Assembly (NCBI GenBank): GCA_030710605.1 | Contig: CP092876.1 | Location: 60,249,245-60,313,244 of the forward strand | Direction: 5' to 3' | From: Cordylochernes scorpioides | Lineage: Eukaryota; Arthropoda; Arachnida; Pseudoscorpiones; Chernetidae | DNA: 64,000 nucleotides | Part shown: positions 43,780 to 53,443 of the stretch, one piece after another | How positions within the stretch are numbered: the stretch's first letter is position 1 | Layout: the number at the start of each line of letters is the position of its first letter | The notes under the pieces: model-generated | What the model saw: only the letters and a program-made list of their open reading frames with translations | What the model was told of the DNA's origin: nothing | Database searches by the model: none | Made by a program: the position numbers and the translations under genes

Positions 43780-44070
43780 ATAACGCGCCATCTATATATA
43801 ACGAATGAACACATAGTCCATAGTTTGCTTAAATACCATTTCTAAGATTCCACCCTTCAGTGCAGTATATAAAAGCAGAATGATCCAATACAGTATTGAA
43901 GTTCTAAAGAAGCGGTCTGGTAGATTAAAAAAATTTGCGAAACCGCTGGGAGGATTCACCACTGATGAACCAAGCCCTCCCAATATTTTTTCATCGCAGT
44001 AAGGACAGTAGAAGATTGATTTATTTGTGAAAAGAAACACTCGCGTCTTAATGTATTCATTCGTTATTAA
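43780..44070 (-). mobile_element. MITE copy (minus), one arm plus centre
   Basis: It shares the 'acgcgccatctatatata' outer end, 'agcggtctggtagatt' and the GGGAGG...CCCTCCC hairpin with 16563-17062 and 61840-62285. Confidence 0.6.
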
Positions 44071-44227
44071 AATTGCCATGATCATGTTTAAGGCTTGATC
44101 AATGATAATCAACTTAATCCCATCGGACCAGAGTTTAATGTAGTCATTAAATTCCCGTCTTATTGAGATATGATCACCTTCATGCATTTAGAGTTTTGAA
44201 GCATTGGATCACTCGGATGAACATTAT

Positions 44228-44228
<1 letters not shown>

Positions 44229-44264
<36 letters not shown>
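44229..44264. repeat. (TA)n microsatellite
   Basis: A 36-bp alternating TA run. Confidence 0.9.
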
Positions 44265-44268
<4 letters not shown>

Positions 44269-44769
44269 CTGAAAATAGAGCAATCCATATTTTAAAAAAA
44301 TTGATAATAAAAAGGCATATATTGGCAAATAAATCTTTTATTCAATCCAATATATGCCTTTTTATTATCTAAAAATATATTTATATCATTTCGACATAAT
44401 AAATATAATATTCTTATTTTGAGAATTGTTTGATCTCCAATTTTAGACACACATGGTTTTCTTTTTGTCTCGGAAGGCCTTCTTCAGGTATAAATCTTTT
44501 TAAAGTTATTGCTAAAAAAGTTCTTTAAAGAAGGGTAATTTGATTTTTTTCATAGATATCGCTCCAATCTGATAAAAGCAGCAGCAAAATTAAAATCATT
44601 TTTCAGAAGGTATATTTTTCCTGCGGTGAAAGAGTTTGGAATACTTCTTAGAGTTTGTATGCCTGCCACAACAAGTCTCAGCACCAATTCTTATTTTATA
44701 ATACTTTCATCAATCTGAAATCTCACATGGCAGAATACACATGTGGCGATACCTCCATTTTATATGATA
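44265..44769. other. Unassigned stretch
   Basis: A short inverted pair (44311-44322 'aaaggcatatat' and 44349-44360 'atatatgccttt') and 'cctgaagaaggccttccgag' on the minus strand near 44475, which resembles the stem motif of Penelope-like ends. No gene. Confidence 0.4.
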
Positions 44770-44778
44770 TTACAATTT

Positions 44779-45382
44779 TTTCGGTTCGGTTAAAAAATCA
44801 CTTTATTAGGTACCGCTCAACAAGAGCAACCTAGTTTATGATGATTGAAACAATGAATAATATGCAAAGGTTATTCACATATTAAACAAAATGTTAACGC
44901 GGGATTCGATCCCGGTTCATGACTGTCGGGAATCGAGGATGTTACCCATTCGACCATCGACTTAAAAAAAAAAAAGTACAATGCGGGATTCGATACCGGT
45001 TCATGGTTGTCGGGAATCGAGGGTGTTACCCATTCGACCATCGACTTAAAAAAAAAAAAGTACAATGCGGGATTCGATACCGGTTCATGGTTGTCGGGAA
45101 TCGAGGGTGTTACCCATTCGACCATCGACTTAAAAAAAAAAGTACAATGCGGGATTCGATACCGGTTCATGACTGTCGGGAATCGAGGGTGTTACCCATT
45201 CGACCATCGACTTAAAAAAAAAAAGTACAATGCGGGATTCGATACCGGTTCATGGTTGTCGGGAATCGAGGGTGTTACCCATTCGACCATCGACTTAAAA
45301 AAAAAAAAAGTACAATGCGGGATTCGATACCGGTTCATGGTTGTCGGGAATCGAGGGTTTTAACCACTCGTCCGCCGACGCT
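44779..45382 (-). mobile_element. SINE with six tandem tRNA-like heads
   Basis: TTACAATTT at 44770-44778 and 45383-45391 flanks the unit (9-bp TSD). On the minus strand, six tRNA-like heads of 82-85 bp each (spacing anchors at 44901, 44985, 45069, 45151, 45234, 45319) precede one SINE body ('aaactaggttgctcttgttg', 'cctaataaagtgatttttta'). Each head has an A box (GTGGTTAAAACCC or GGGTAACACCC-type) and B box (GGTATCGAATCCC). The five junctions between heads carry T runs of about 10-13. The body matches the single-headed copy at 23692-23876. Confidence 0.85.
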
Positions 45383-45400
45383 TTACAATTTATTCTAATA

Positions 45401-45470
45401 CTAGCGGATGTGTACCCGGCTTCGCCCGGGTTTTATCCGGGTGAAAGTTTGCCTAACGAATATTATTGAT
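45401..45470 (-). mobile_element. Helitron 3' terminus (minus)
   Basis: On the minus strand 'cacccggataaaacccgggc' leads into hairpin CCCGGGCGAAGCCGGGT, 8 nt, then CTAG (45404-45401) and T. The internal 5' end is not placed. Confidence 0.65.
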
Positions 45471-45474
45471 AATA

Positions 45475-46040
45475 ATATCCTGGAACACACAGAATATTAT
45501 GATAATAATGATAATTATATTCGTTAAGTCATATATTTATATAATATTTTTAGATTGAGATTATTAGCTAGTATGTAAAAAAATTAACTCTGTTGAATTT
45601 TTTTTTTTTTTGTATTTAATCGATAACACCGAAGTTACGCATGTTAATGTTAGGAAATATATTTTGATGTTAAGCAAAACCTGCTCCATCTCGTTTTACA
45701 TAAATGTTGAAAATTTGGTTGAAATTGATGCATTGTAACGAAAGTTTTTAGTGAACAACACTTATGAAATTTGCATTTTATTAATATAGATAGGCTTGCT
45801 TACTCTCGTCAGATTGAAATTGAATAGCGGTATTCTATCAATATTTTTAGAAATTTGTGCTTAAATACTTTCATTTCCTAAATATAGATGGCGCGTTATA
45901 TTGCTCTATATTTATAAAACAAAATGCTTCATTCACAAGTTTAGAACCTTTTTTCGTGAGAGTAGTTACCTTTTAAAAGAAGTCTGTACGTTTGTTAGAG
46001 AAAAAATAAACTATATAATTTGTTGACGGGGACTAAAGAT
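45475..46040. other. AT-rich stretch, likely Helitron body remnant
   Basis: No ORF. 'cctaaatatagatggcgcgt' at about 45878 is an outer-end fragment of the MITE family, inverted. Confidence 0.4.
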
Positions 46041-46046
46041 TATTTT

Positions 46047-46386
46047 TGTAGAACGACATTTGAATATTATCCCGCATGTGTTTCTTTTGAACGAAAAATC
46101 GAAATTTATTTAAAGGAGAAATAACGATTATTTCTAACCTTAGGGATGAAGTATGAAAGGATGAATTGTGAAGAGTAATGATAAACGGAAAAATAAAGCG
46201 TCCAGGGATGGGTATCGAACCCACAGTGTTCTGTTTTTATTTTTCCGTTTATCATTACTCTTCACAATTCATCCTTCCATACTTCATCCCTAAGGTTAGA
46301 AATAATCGTTATTTCTCCTTTAAATAAATTTCGATTTTTCATTCAAAAGAAACACATGCGGGATAATATTCAAATGTCGTTCTACA
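46047..46386. repeat. Near-perfect 151-bp palindrome with tRNA-like loop
   Basis: Arms 46047-46197 and 46236-46386 are inverted copies with only two visible mismatches. The 38-bp loop, on the minus strand, contains GTGGGTTCGATACCCAT, which has the form of a tRNA T-arm/B box. Arms are non-coding. Confidence 0.9.
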
Positions 46387-46389
46387 ATC

Positions 46390-46795
46390 ATAAGCCGCAT
46401 TTTATTGTATTATAAACATTATTTTGCCTGTAAGTATAAAAATATCCGTGAAGAATTGATACAAAGTCAGAGAAATAATGAGAGATATGTAGACTATTAT
46501 TTACGTGAATTATTATAAACTTGGATTCCAAAATATAGTGTGGTGGTGTTTAAATCAGTAAAATAAACCCTTATTTTGATACTTAGCCGAAAGTTCAGTA
46601 GCGTTAGCTATACACTGAGTTACATATGTGAGAAGTCCTTTCCAATTTTTCGTATTTGTGGATAACAAGATTATTAGATAAAAAATAAATCTTGCACAAA
46701 ACAGCGCCCTGAAACTTTTCCCGTAGTTCTAAATGTTCACATTGCAAGTGGCTATCTAAATAAAGTAATATAAAAATAACGATAATAAATATAGA
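46390..46795. other. Unassigned AT-rich stretch
   Basis: Nothing that I can support. Confidence 0.45.
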
Positions 46796-46799
46796 TTTT

Positions 46800-47110
46800 A
46801 AAATACTACTACTCCGCCTTTGCCGGTCCCAAGCCCGGATGAAAAAGGAGGAGGGGGAGCAGTAACAAGCTCACTAAAAAAACCTGGGTTCAGCTGGCCC
46901 GGCTGATAGTACCCTGTTAGAGCTCCTAATCCAGGGATACAGGATGAGCAGCGTTTGTACTCCATGTTAGGAGCGGCTGCACATGGCGTCTGTTCCTCAT
47001 GTCACAGGCGGCCATTTCTTTTGGAGCTAAGTCGGCCTGCCACTGAGTAGTGCTCCCAGTCTTAATGACAAAGGCAGACACATTCTACTTCACCCAGTCA
47101 TAATGGTTGT
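46800..47110 (+). repeat. Dispersed GC-richer repeat (copy 1)
   Basis: 'cccggatgaaaaaggaggag' through 'cacattctacttcaccc' is shared with 58225-58500 at high identity over about 270 bp. It could be a LINE 5' UTR or a processed transcript end; no frame is convincing. Confidence 0.6.
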
Positions 47111-47114
47111 TAAG

Positions 47115-47645
47115 CTTTACAAGCTTGATACCCTAATATGATTGAATGGAGATAAGAAAGAAGAAGAAAATACTACAACAGGTATCTGGAGATGGCTTTC
47201 TTTTTATTAATGTAATCTCAAGCTTTCAGGCATTCCTGCCTCCTTTTTAGGAGTACATTCTTTTAATATATAATAATGAGATTTAAATCAAGTAAATATA
47301 TAGATTTTAAAATTTCTTTTATATATATATATATATTAACAGTTTTACTTGAATTTTTGAAAATAAGATTGAAACGAAAAGTAATTTCTAAAAAATTCAG
47401 AGTCAAAAAGGGTTTTATGGAAATTTTGTGATATAGGTCTCAGTAGTGAAGTTTATTAAGAATTAAACCGACAGATATGCAAATTTTGATTTTTATAAAA
47501 TTAGAGATATAGAGATAATGTGAATATTAAATTTATAAATTACCATCTATCGATAAAATTTGTAACAAATAAATTAACTGGCAATGTGTTTCTTTTCAAT
47601 AATATCATCAAATATTATCTCTACAGACTTCACTGCAATGATATA
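47115..47645. other. Unassigned AT-rich stretch
   Basis: It includes a (TA)n run near 47322-47335. No gene. Confidence 0.45.
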
Positions 47646-47649
47646 AGTT

Positions 47650-47830
47650 ATAAATTATTGAATGAGAGGGCTTGGCTCATCAGTGGTGAACCCTCTCAGT
47701 GGATTCGCCAAATTAATCTCCAGAACGCTCTACTATTGTATTGGATTGATTTGGGATATACCCTGCATTTTCTTTGGCAGCTTAACGGTGTTTAGTTGAA
47801 CCTATGGACATAAGCTTATAGGTCTGTAGA
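47650..47830 (+). mobile_element. MITE fragment
   Basis: 'gagggcttggctcatcagtg', 'gaaccctctcagtgg', 'ttaatctccagaacgctc'. One arm plus centre of the 16563-17062 family. Confidence 0.55.
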
Positions 47831-47929
47831 GGTACATACATATAATTTCAAGGTAAGGCAAATTCATAAAATAATTAATAGTTCGCTACATAGCTCCTTT
47901 CCTATGGGAGCTGTAACTCCTAGCTTGCA

Positions 47930-48182
47930 AATCTTGTTGCTACTGACATGGGTATAATGTGCTTCTGCCTAGGATTCCATCGGAGTCTTAGAACTTTATC
48001 CGCAGTATATTAGCGTCCTTTTTCTTGCGGTGTGAAGAACGGCTTTGTCATCACATCGTCTATAGGGACATGGTCATCTTGAAGGTAAGTCTTGTCTCTA
48101 ACACGGCGGTGGAATCCTGGAGCCAGTCTCGGAAAATATAGATCACAGCATCCATAGCCTCAAGGCTTTCTCGGCGACCTCT
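47930..48182 (-). repeat. Dispersed repeat with relic frame (copy 2)
   Basis: Matches 16082-16345. The minus frame LQDDHVPIDDVMTKPFFTPQ is interrupted by stops. Unknown product. Confidence 0.5.
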
Positions 48183-48301
48183 CCATTTAATTAGTTTCTT
48201 AGATATTATTGGTTTTAAAATCATTTTTAATTAAGTAAAAAACTTACAAGTGGAAACTTATATTATTGTGTGCGTTCAAATAAGAATTAACATTAAATAT
48301 T

Positions 48302-48425
48302 AGCCAAATATCATGGAACAGGTTAAATCAATGTTTAGTTGAATTCTGTTCCACTAGATGGCGCTCTGCCATCTAAAAAAACACATGTGTTTTTGGTCAC
48401 ATATGCCTTCATTATTTTTAAATAT
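48302..48425 (+). mobile_element. Penelope-like terminal repeat fragment
   Basis: 'agccaaatatcatggaacag', 'actagatggcgctctgccat', 'atatgccttc'. Same segment as 17928-18060. No ribozyme. Confidence 0.55.
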
Positions 48426-48649
48426 GTACTTTAATATTAAAATTCAACACAAAAATATAAGTACTAACATTAATATATTATTTTAATAATTACATCTTAA
48501 TAAAAAGATCAATAAAAAAAAAAGCAAATGTAGGAAGTTTTAGTGTAAATCAATATTTTTTAACAGAATATTTATTATTATATTATCCACGGATAATCAC
48601 ATGATAATTTTTTACTTAGAAAATTTATCTCTTTGCTTAATTACACTGG

Positions 48650-48960
48650 TCTGTACAAAAAAAAAAAGTTGTTTTCTTTCCCCCCCAAAAGAAACAATAT
48701 CTGATCTTAATGTGATTTTTTTGTGCTGATTCCAAATATATCATTAGTTTTTCTATCACGCAAGGTTTCTCTGAGTGACAACCTTTTTTCGTATTGGGAT
48801 AAACACGCAGTAATAAGCTCAAACAATGTTACGTGAGCATTTTGCTTAAACCTCATTACATAAGCTAATGGTGATAGATTAGCTGCGGGTTTATTCTTGC
48901 TTGGACAAGTTGATACGTAAACCAACGATTTGTTTAGTATCGTTGTAGTGGAGATGGCAG
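48650..48960 (-). mobile_element. Inverted fragment of the 49.3-kb transposon's 3' region
   Basis: On the minus strand 'gaaaccttgcgtgatagaaa', 'tttggaatcagcacaaaa' and 'cacattaagatcagat' match 50966-51035 just after the long ORF of the element at 48985-51230. It is a second copy in reverse. Confidence 0.55.
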
Positions 48961-48984
48961 ATTTAATTTATAAAAACATTATTT

Positions 48985-51230
48985 ATATTATTTATTTATG
49001 AGAATTCGAAACTATTATAGACGCGTATGATTCCTTTTAAAAATTAAACAATTTTCTACTTCCCTTACTGCAAAGAAAAGTTAATGAAAGGACCTGACTC
49101 ATTAGTGGTGAACCCTCCCAGTGGCTTCGACAGTTTAATTTTTCATTGCTGTAAAGACAGTAGAAATTGTTTAATTTTTAAAAGAATCATACGTGTCTAT
49201 AATAGTTTCGAATGCTCATAATAGATGGCGCGCTGATGTATCATATTATTTATTTATATTTTTCAAAACACAATAGTTTTATTTTCCTTTTCGTATTCTA
49301 TCAAATTGTTTTATAGATTGGGTACACAAGACGGTGCCAATATGCCAAGGTGTTGCGTGGATAATCCAGATACTTTCTGTTACATCTGTGGAGAATTAAC
49401 TTTCAAAGCTCAAAGGTGAAACTTTACACCGCTTCAACAAAAGGTGCTATGAACTTTACTCTGGATGTAAAGTGGTTGACCAAGTTAACAATTGGGCCCC
49501 TCAAAATTGTTGCCATGCTTGTGCTCGGCCTTTTACAAGGTGATTAAAGGTAAAGGCAATATGTCTTTTGCCGTTCCAATGATATGGAGGGAACCAAAAG
49601 ACCATTATTCAGACTGTTATTTGTGTTTGACAAAAATTACAGGTATTACGTCTAAACATAACATTAAATATCCAAATTTTCTATCTGCTACGAGACCAGT
49701 TCCTCATAGTGATGATTTACCTGTGCCACAGCCTCCTGAAAATGTTACATTTAGTGACGATGATTCAAATAGTCATGAGCAAGAGTCGGATGACACATAT
49801 TTAAAAGCACGTTTCACCCGAACCTCATTTATTAACTAATGGAGAATTGAATGACCTCGTACGTGATTTAATTTATCCTAAAGCAGAGTGAACTCTTTTA
49901 GCTTCTAGGTTAAAAGGTTGGAATCTGATACATAAAGACACAAAGGTTTTTTTTTTTTTTCATAAACGACAAGCTGAATTTCAAGACCTTATTTGACAAG
50001 AAAATGACTTTAGTGTACTGCAACGATGTTGTTAGTATGTAATGGATACACTTGGTCATGAACATAATACAGAAGAGTGGCGTTTATTCATTGATTTCTC
50101 TCAAATTAGTTTGAAAGATGTTCTCCTTCACAACGGTAATAAGTTACCATCGGTGAAAATATCACATGCATTAAACATGAGAGTTACGAAAGCATGAAAC
50201 TGCTTTTGAAAAAAGGTTGAGTACGACAGATACATCTGGAAAATTTGTGGTGACTTGAAAGTCATTGCTCTCGTGCTTGGTAAAAGAACTGGCCAAACAG
50301 TAAAACCCTTACTCCAGGACTTGAAAATATTGCACATTTCCCATTGGTCAAATCTGAAAATATATGCTTACCCTCACTACATATTAAAAACTGGGCTTAA
50401 TGAAGAACTTCGTCAAGGCCAAATGCTACTGGATTTGCCTATTTGAAGCAAAAATTCCCTAGAATAAGTGATACGAAAATTAAAGAAGACATTTTCGTTA
50501 AACCTCGGATTCGAGAATTGCTACAGGATGGGAATTTTGAAGATAGCTTAAATGAAGTTGAAGCAGCAGAATGATTTTTTTTAGAAACGTTTGGAAGAAC
50601 TTTTGGGAAATGTTAAGGCCGAAAACTACAGTGACTTAGTTAATGAACTCTTACTTTCCTACAAAACACTGGGATGTAACATGTCTCTCAAGATCCATGT
50701 CCTGCATTCACATCTGGATTTATTCCCCGACAATCTTGGTGCAGTTAGCGATGAGCATGGTGAGAGGTTTCATCAAGATATATCAAGCATGGAGAAGCGG
50801 TACCAAGGTAAACGGAGTCCCGGTATGCTTGTTGACTACTGCTGGACACTCAAGCAAAGTATAGAAGAAAATCCACATTACTACTTTTCAATAAAAGAAA
50901 TATATTTCGTTTTCATATAGGCCTATATATTAAAATATTTTCAAATTGCAAGTTGATATATCTCGGAAACCTTGCGTGATAGAAAAAAAAACTAATGGTA
51001 TGTTTGGAATCGGCACAAAAGTTACAATAAGATAAAATGATGTTTATTTGGAGACAAATACATATAAATTTTAGTTAACCAGTTTAATGTACTAAGGCTG
51101 GAGGGTTCACAACTGATGAGCCAGGCCCTCCCATCAATTTATCATTGCAGTAAGGGTAGTAGAAAATCAGTTAATTTTAAAAAGAATCCTATGCGTCTAA
51201 AATAGTTTCAATTTCTTATTTATTACATTG
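48985..51230 (+). mobile_element. Unclassified DNA transposon with long terminal repeats
   Basis: The left terminal repeat (about 48997-49110: gaaactattatagacgcgta ... ccttactgc ... gtggtgaaccctcc) and right terminal repeat (minus strand, 51230-51105: gaaactattttagacgcata ... cttactgc ... gtgaaccctccag) are inverted over about 115 bp and oriented outward. A long broken ORF lies between. The left side is complicated by a complete short palindromic copy (to 49235). The terminal repeats are those of the palindromic MITEs in this window, so this may be their autonomous parent, itself dead. Confidence 0.5.
49342..50920 (+). pseudogene. Transposon-encoded Cys-rich protein (MEKRYQGK family)
   Basis: The start is taken at ATG 49342, giving PRCCVDNPDTFCYICGELTF with paired cysteines like a zinc-binding N-terminal domain. 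It continues after a shift with MSFAVPMIWREPKDHYSDCY and CLTKITGITSK, an acidic linker (FSDDDSNSHEQESDD), eroded middle blocks (GDLKVIALVLGKRTG at about 50250), and a well-preserved end: YKTLGCNMSLKIHVLHSHLD, VSDEHGERFHQDISSMEKRY, QGKRSPGMLVDYCWTLK (50640-50870). I remember this protein as a multicopy hypothetical in many arthropod genomes. I do not know its catalytic class. Several frameshifts and stops. Confidence 0.6.
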
Positions 51231-51234
51231 TTTG

Positions 51235-51588
51235 TCTCCCTATAAAAGGTTGTCACGCAAAAGTCATGGGTGATGGAAATTTTCTGATTAGATTTTTGAG
51301 TTCAGGATGAAAAGTTACACACTAGAAACACCATTAGGTTTTCTTGGGGGGAAATGTTGTTGACCAGTGTTAGTGAAGAAAACCCTTTTCGCGGATTACA
51401 TGATTAACTATTTTAAAGCCTTATAATTTGACAATATGTCTCTCAGCGTCTCTCGGCTTTCGAAACAAGAGTGTTACTAAGTGTTTGATACATCACTTAC
51501 GAGAACCAGTACAAAGATCTTAGGATGTGAAATATGAGATAAAATATATAATTGAATGAGATGATCAGAGTATGTGAGGTCTAGTGAG
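51235..51588. other. Unassigned stretch
   Basis: AT-rich to mixed. No gene or repeat recognised. Confidence 0.45.
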
Positions 51589-51925
51589 CTATCATGTCAG
51601 CGCCAACAGCGCGAAATGCGTTCGTGGATGGCTTTTCTTGATTAATCAAGAAATTGGGTTGGCCAAATATCAAGAAACAGACTAAATCAATGTTTAGTTG
51701 ATTGCTGAGGAATATTGACCGGGTGGCTCCAAAGTAACCCTATATTTGCGTTTAATGGTAAATGCTTAGTCTGATATTGTAGCGTTTGTGGAGATAGAAA
51801 GTTCGGCCCTACAAAGCAGGACCAGGGATGATGTAGACAATATTGTCCTTGCATCCAGAGCGTTTATACAGGGGAATCCTGAAAAGCACATGTGCTCCTG
51901 GTCAGAATATGCCTTTTTTATTTTT
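51589..51925 (+). mobile_element. Penelope-like terminal repeat, core lost, split by an insertion
   Basis: Stem II GCGC-CAACA-GCGC, GAAAT, GC, GTT and CGTGG (51600-51627) remain, but the CTGANGA core and stem I 5' strand are replaced by 'tcatgtca'. Downstream 'ggatggcttttcttgattaa' and 'gttggccaaatatc' follow. At about 51703-51890 a different repeat interrupts, after which 'agcacatgtgctcctggtca' resumes. Confidence 0.6.
51703..51890 (+). repeat. Short copy of the GC-rich array repeat
   Basis: 'tgctgaggaatattgaccgg' to 'tagtctgatattgtagcg' equals 54386-54466. It then has a shortened stretch ('gaccagggatgatgtagaca', 'ccttgcatcc') equivalent to part of one unit of the 54.5-56.5 kb array. Confidence 0.65.
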
Positions 51926-51943
51926 AATATCAATATCTTGTCA

Positions 51944-52105
51944 GCGTTGCAAACTTAGTAGTGATGCCGTTATTCTACGAATCTCTCTCTCTCTCTCTCT
52001 ACTTTGCAATAGAATTCAACATCATAAAGAATATAGCATGTTGAATGCTAGTGCGAAGTAGATTCGTAGAATAATGACTTCTCTACAAAGTTTCCAACGC
52101 TGACA
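51944..52105. repeat. Imperfect inverted repeat with (CT)n in one arm
   Basis: 'tcttgtcagcgttgcaaact', 'ttattctacgaatct' and 'ttcaacat' (51944-52024) recur inverted at 52028-52105. The left arm alone has a (CT)n expansion at about 51982-52000. Probably a MITE. LINE D inserted just beyond it. Confidence 0.65.
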
Positions 52106-52166
52106 ATACAGCTCACTAACCTCACATTATGAAGTATTTTGAAACAACAGGTAAGACTCAATGCTA

Positions 52167-52452
52167 CTTTCTGTGGATCAGGAATAACAATGGAGATGTT
52201 GCACTACTTATTTGATTGTGCTGCTCTGTCTGAGGAAAGACGAAAACTAAATGATAAAACGGGGCAACTTTGTCCTTCATTTCCGGCACTAATTAATAAA
52301 TATCAAAGAATAGGTATATAGCGGTGGCGATATTTGGATTCCACAGGACTATATCCCGGGAAAAGGCCACACAGTGTTCTCCCCATCCCTTGTGAACCGG
52401 TTAATCCTGTATAGGGCGAGAGGCCCTAAATAAAGGCTTTGTTGTTGTTGTT
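52167..52452 (+). mobile_element. LINE D, extreme 5' truncation, 12-bp TSD
   Basis: GACTCAATGCTA at 52155-52166 and 52453-52464. The 286-bp insert starts within the C-terminal zinc motif (CGSGITMEMLHYLFDC, then SEERRKLNDK), as in LINE B and C, and ends with hairpin AGGGC-GAGAG-GCCCT (52412-52426), 'aaataaaggcttt' and TTG tail. Confidence 0.85.
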
Positions 52453-52514
52453 GACTCAATGCTATTTAGCATGGTGGAGATATTCAACATGCTGAATTAT
52501 TTATATGTGAAGTA

Positions 52515-52612
52515 TTATAAAATAAATGAAGCTTCCAGGGTTAAGTTTCTTGTGTAACTTTTTATTTTCAAGCTTTCGGACTTGTCAGTCCTTCACCCCA
52601 GACAATTTCTCT
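52515..52612 (-). mobile_element. Penelope-like 3'-end fragment
   Basis: On the minus strand: GGACTGACAAGTCC hairpin, GAAAGCTTG, A-rich stretch, 'agaaacttaaccctggaagc'. Same layout as 8260-8360 and the 43.6-kb arms. Confidence 0.4.
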
Positions 52613-52614
52613 TG

Positions 52615-52860
52615 CGCGCGCGGCATCAAAATTAATAATAATAAAAAGTCGGGATAAAGTAATTGGCTTGTATAATCGGAAATCTTTGCGTTTACAAGAT
52701 GGGAAAATTAGCTCACAAATAAAATAAATGCTCCAAAAATATCATATTTTCACCTAATGCTAAAAAAAACTTATTTTTGCTTTGAGAGAACTAAACCTAT
52801 ACAACTTCAAATTGATATGGAGAAAACTGAGAAAAATCGTAGAATTTGTTCTAAATATTA
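52615..52860. other. Unassigned stretch
   Basis: AT-rich; no gene. Confidence 0.4.
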
Positions 52861-52899
52861 GGTCAATAATATTGAGATAGCATTTTCTTTCGGTCCCAG

Positions 52900-53112
52900 A
52901 TGAGCGCAAACAGAAGACTTACCCAAGTGAGGAAAGAAGTCAAGCAGACGCCGTTTCTTGCCACCCCCTCCACTTTCCCCATCTCAACTGCCGCCGGGGA
53001 AGCAGACGAACCTTCCACCCGCCCGCGCATGCGTCGTAACCATGGCAACAACACACCGGAAGTGCCTGCGGATGTCAAATTTAATGGCAGGCGTTGTCAT
53101 GCCCTTGAGTAA
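52900..53112 (+). promoter_or_regulatory. GC-rich, CpG-containing promoter-like patch
   Basis: In an AT-rich setting this 200-bp block contains GCGCATGCG (NRF1-like, 53025-53033), GTAACCATGGCAAC (RFX X-box, both half-sites, 53036-53049) and ACCGGAAGTG (ETS-like, 53055-53064) within 40 bp. Such combinations are typical of ubiquitous or ciliary-gene promoters in animals. No downstream exon is evident; the plus frame 52900-53112 is unrecognised. Confidence 0.4.
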
Positions 53113-53114
53113 AC

Positions 53115-53440
53115 TATACTTGTATTATATCAAGCTTATCACTTTAACAAAATATATAGGCGGGAAAACTTACATCAATCCCCTCCCTGTATATAAATTG
53201 AATCATCGATTTTTTTCTTAGATTACTTTCTCTTTCTAAAATATGTTTTTTTTTTTTACATAACATATTTGTATATTTATTTTGTGGGGGATTAATTCAA
53301 TTAGAGTGTATACAACGCATAAATATCTCATTTAAAAATATATTTATTTTAGGATAGGTTTTATTTATTTTTATTTTACCATTTATGTATTTATTTTTTT
53401 TATTTATTTTTATTTTTTGCAGTGAGCCTATTCCTACTGT
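53115..53440. other. AT-rich, T-run-rich stretch
   Basis: Poly-T and TTTA-rich sequence. No gene. Confidence 0.5.
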
Positions 53441-53443
53441 ATC

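Noticed and set aside
44919..45363. Repetitive protein frames over the SINE array
   Set aside because: They simply follow the tandem tRNA-like units and poly-A/T runs. No coding logic.
44898..45390. CRISPR-like array appearance
   Set aside because: Whole 82-85-bp units repeat with no unique spacers, and each is a tRNA-like SINE head in a eukaryotic setting.
46198..46235. tRNA gene in the palindrome loop
   Set aside because: Only a T-arm/B-box-like piece is present. No D-arm, anticodon arm or acceptor stem can be completed.
51600..51627. Fourth hammerhead ribozyme
   Set aside because: Stem II, GAAAT and the 3' strand of stem I remain, but the CTGANGA core and 5' strand are gone, so it cannot fold as a catalyst.
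52900..53112. First exon of a host gene
   Set aside because: Promoter-like sites are convincing as motifs, but the frame is unrecognised and no splice donor or downstream exon can be supported.
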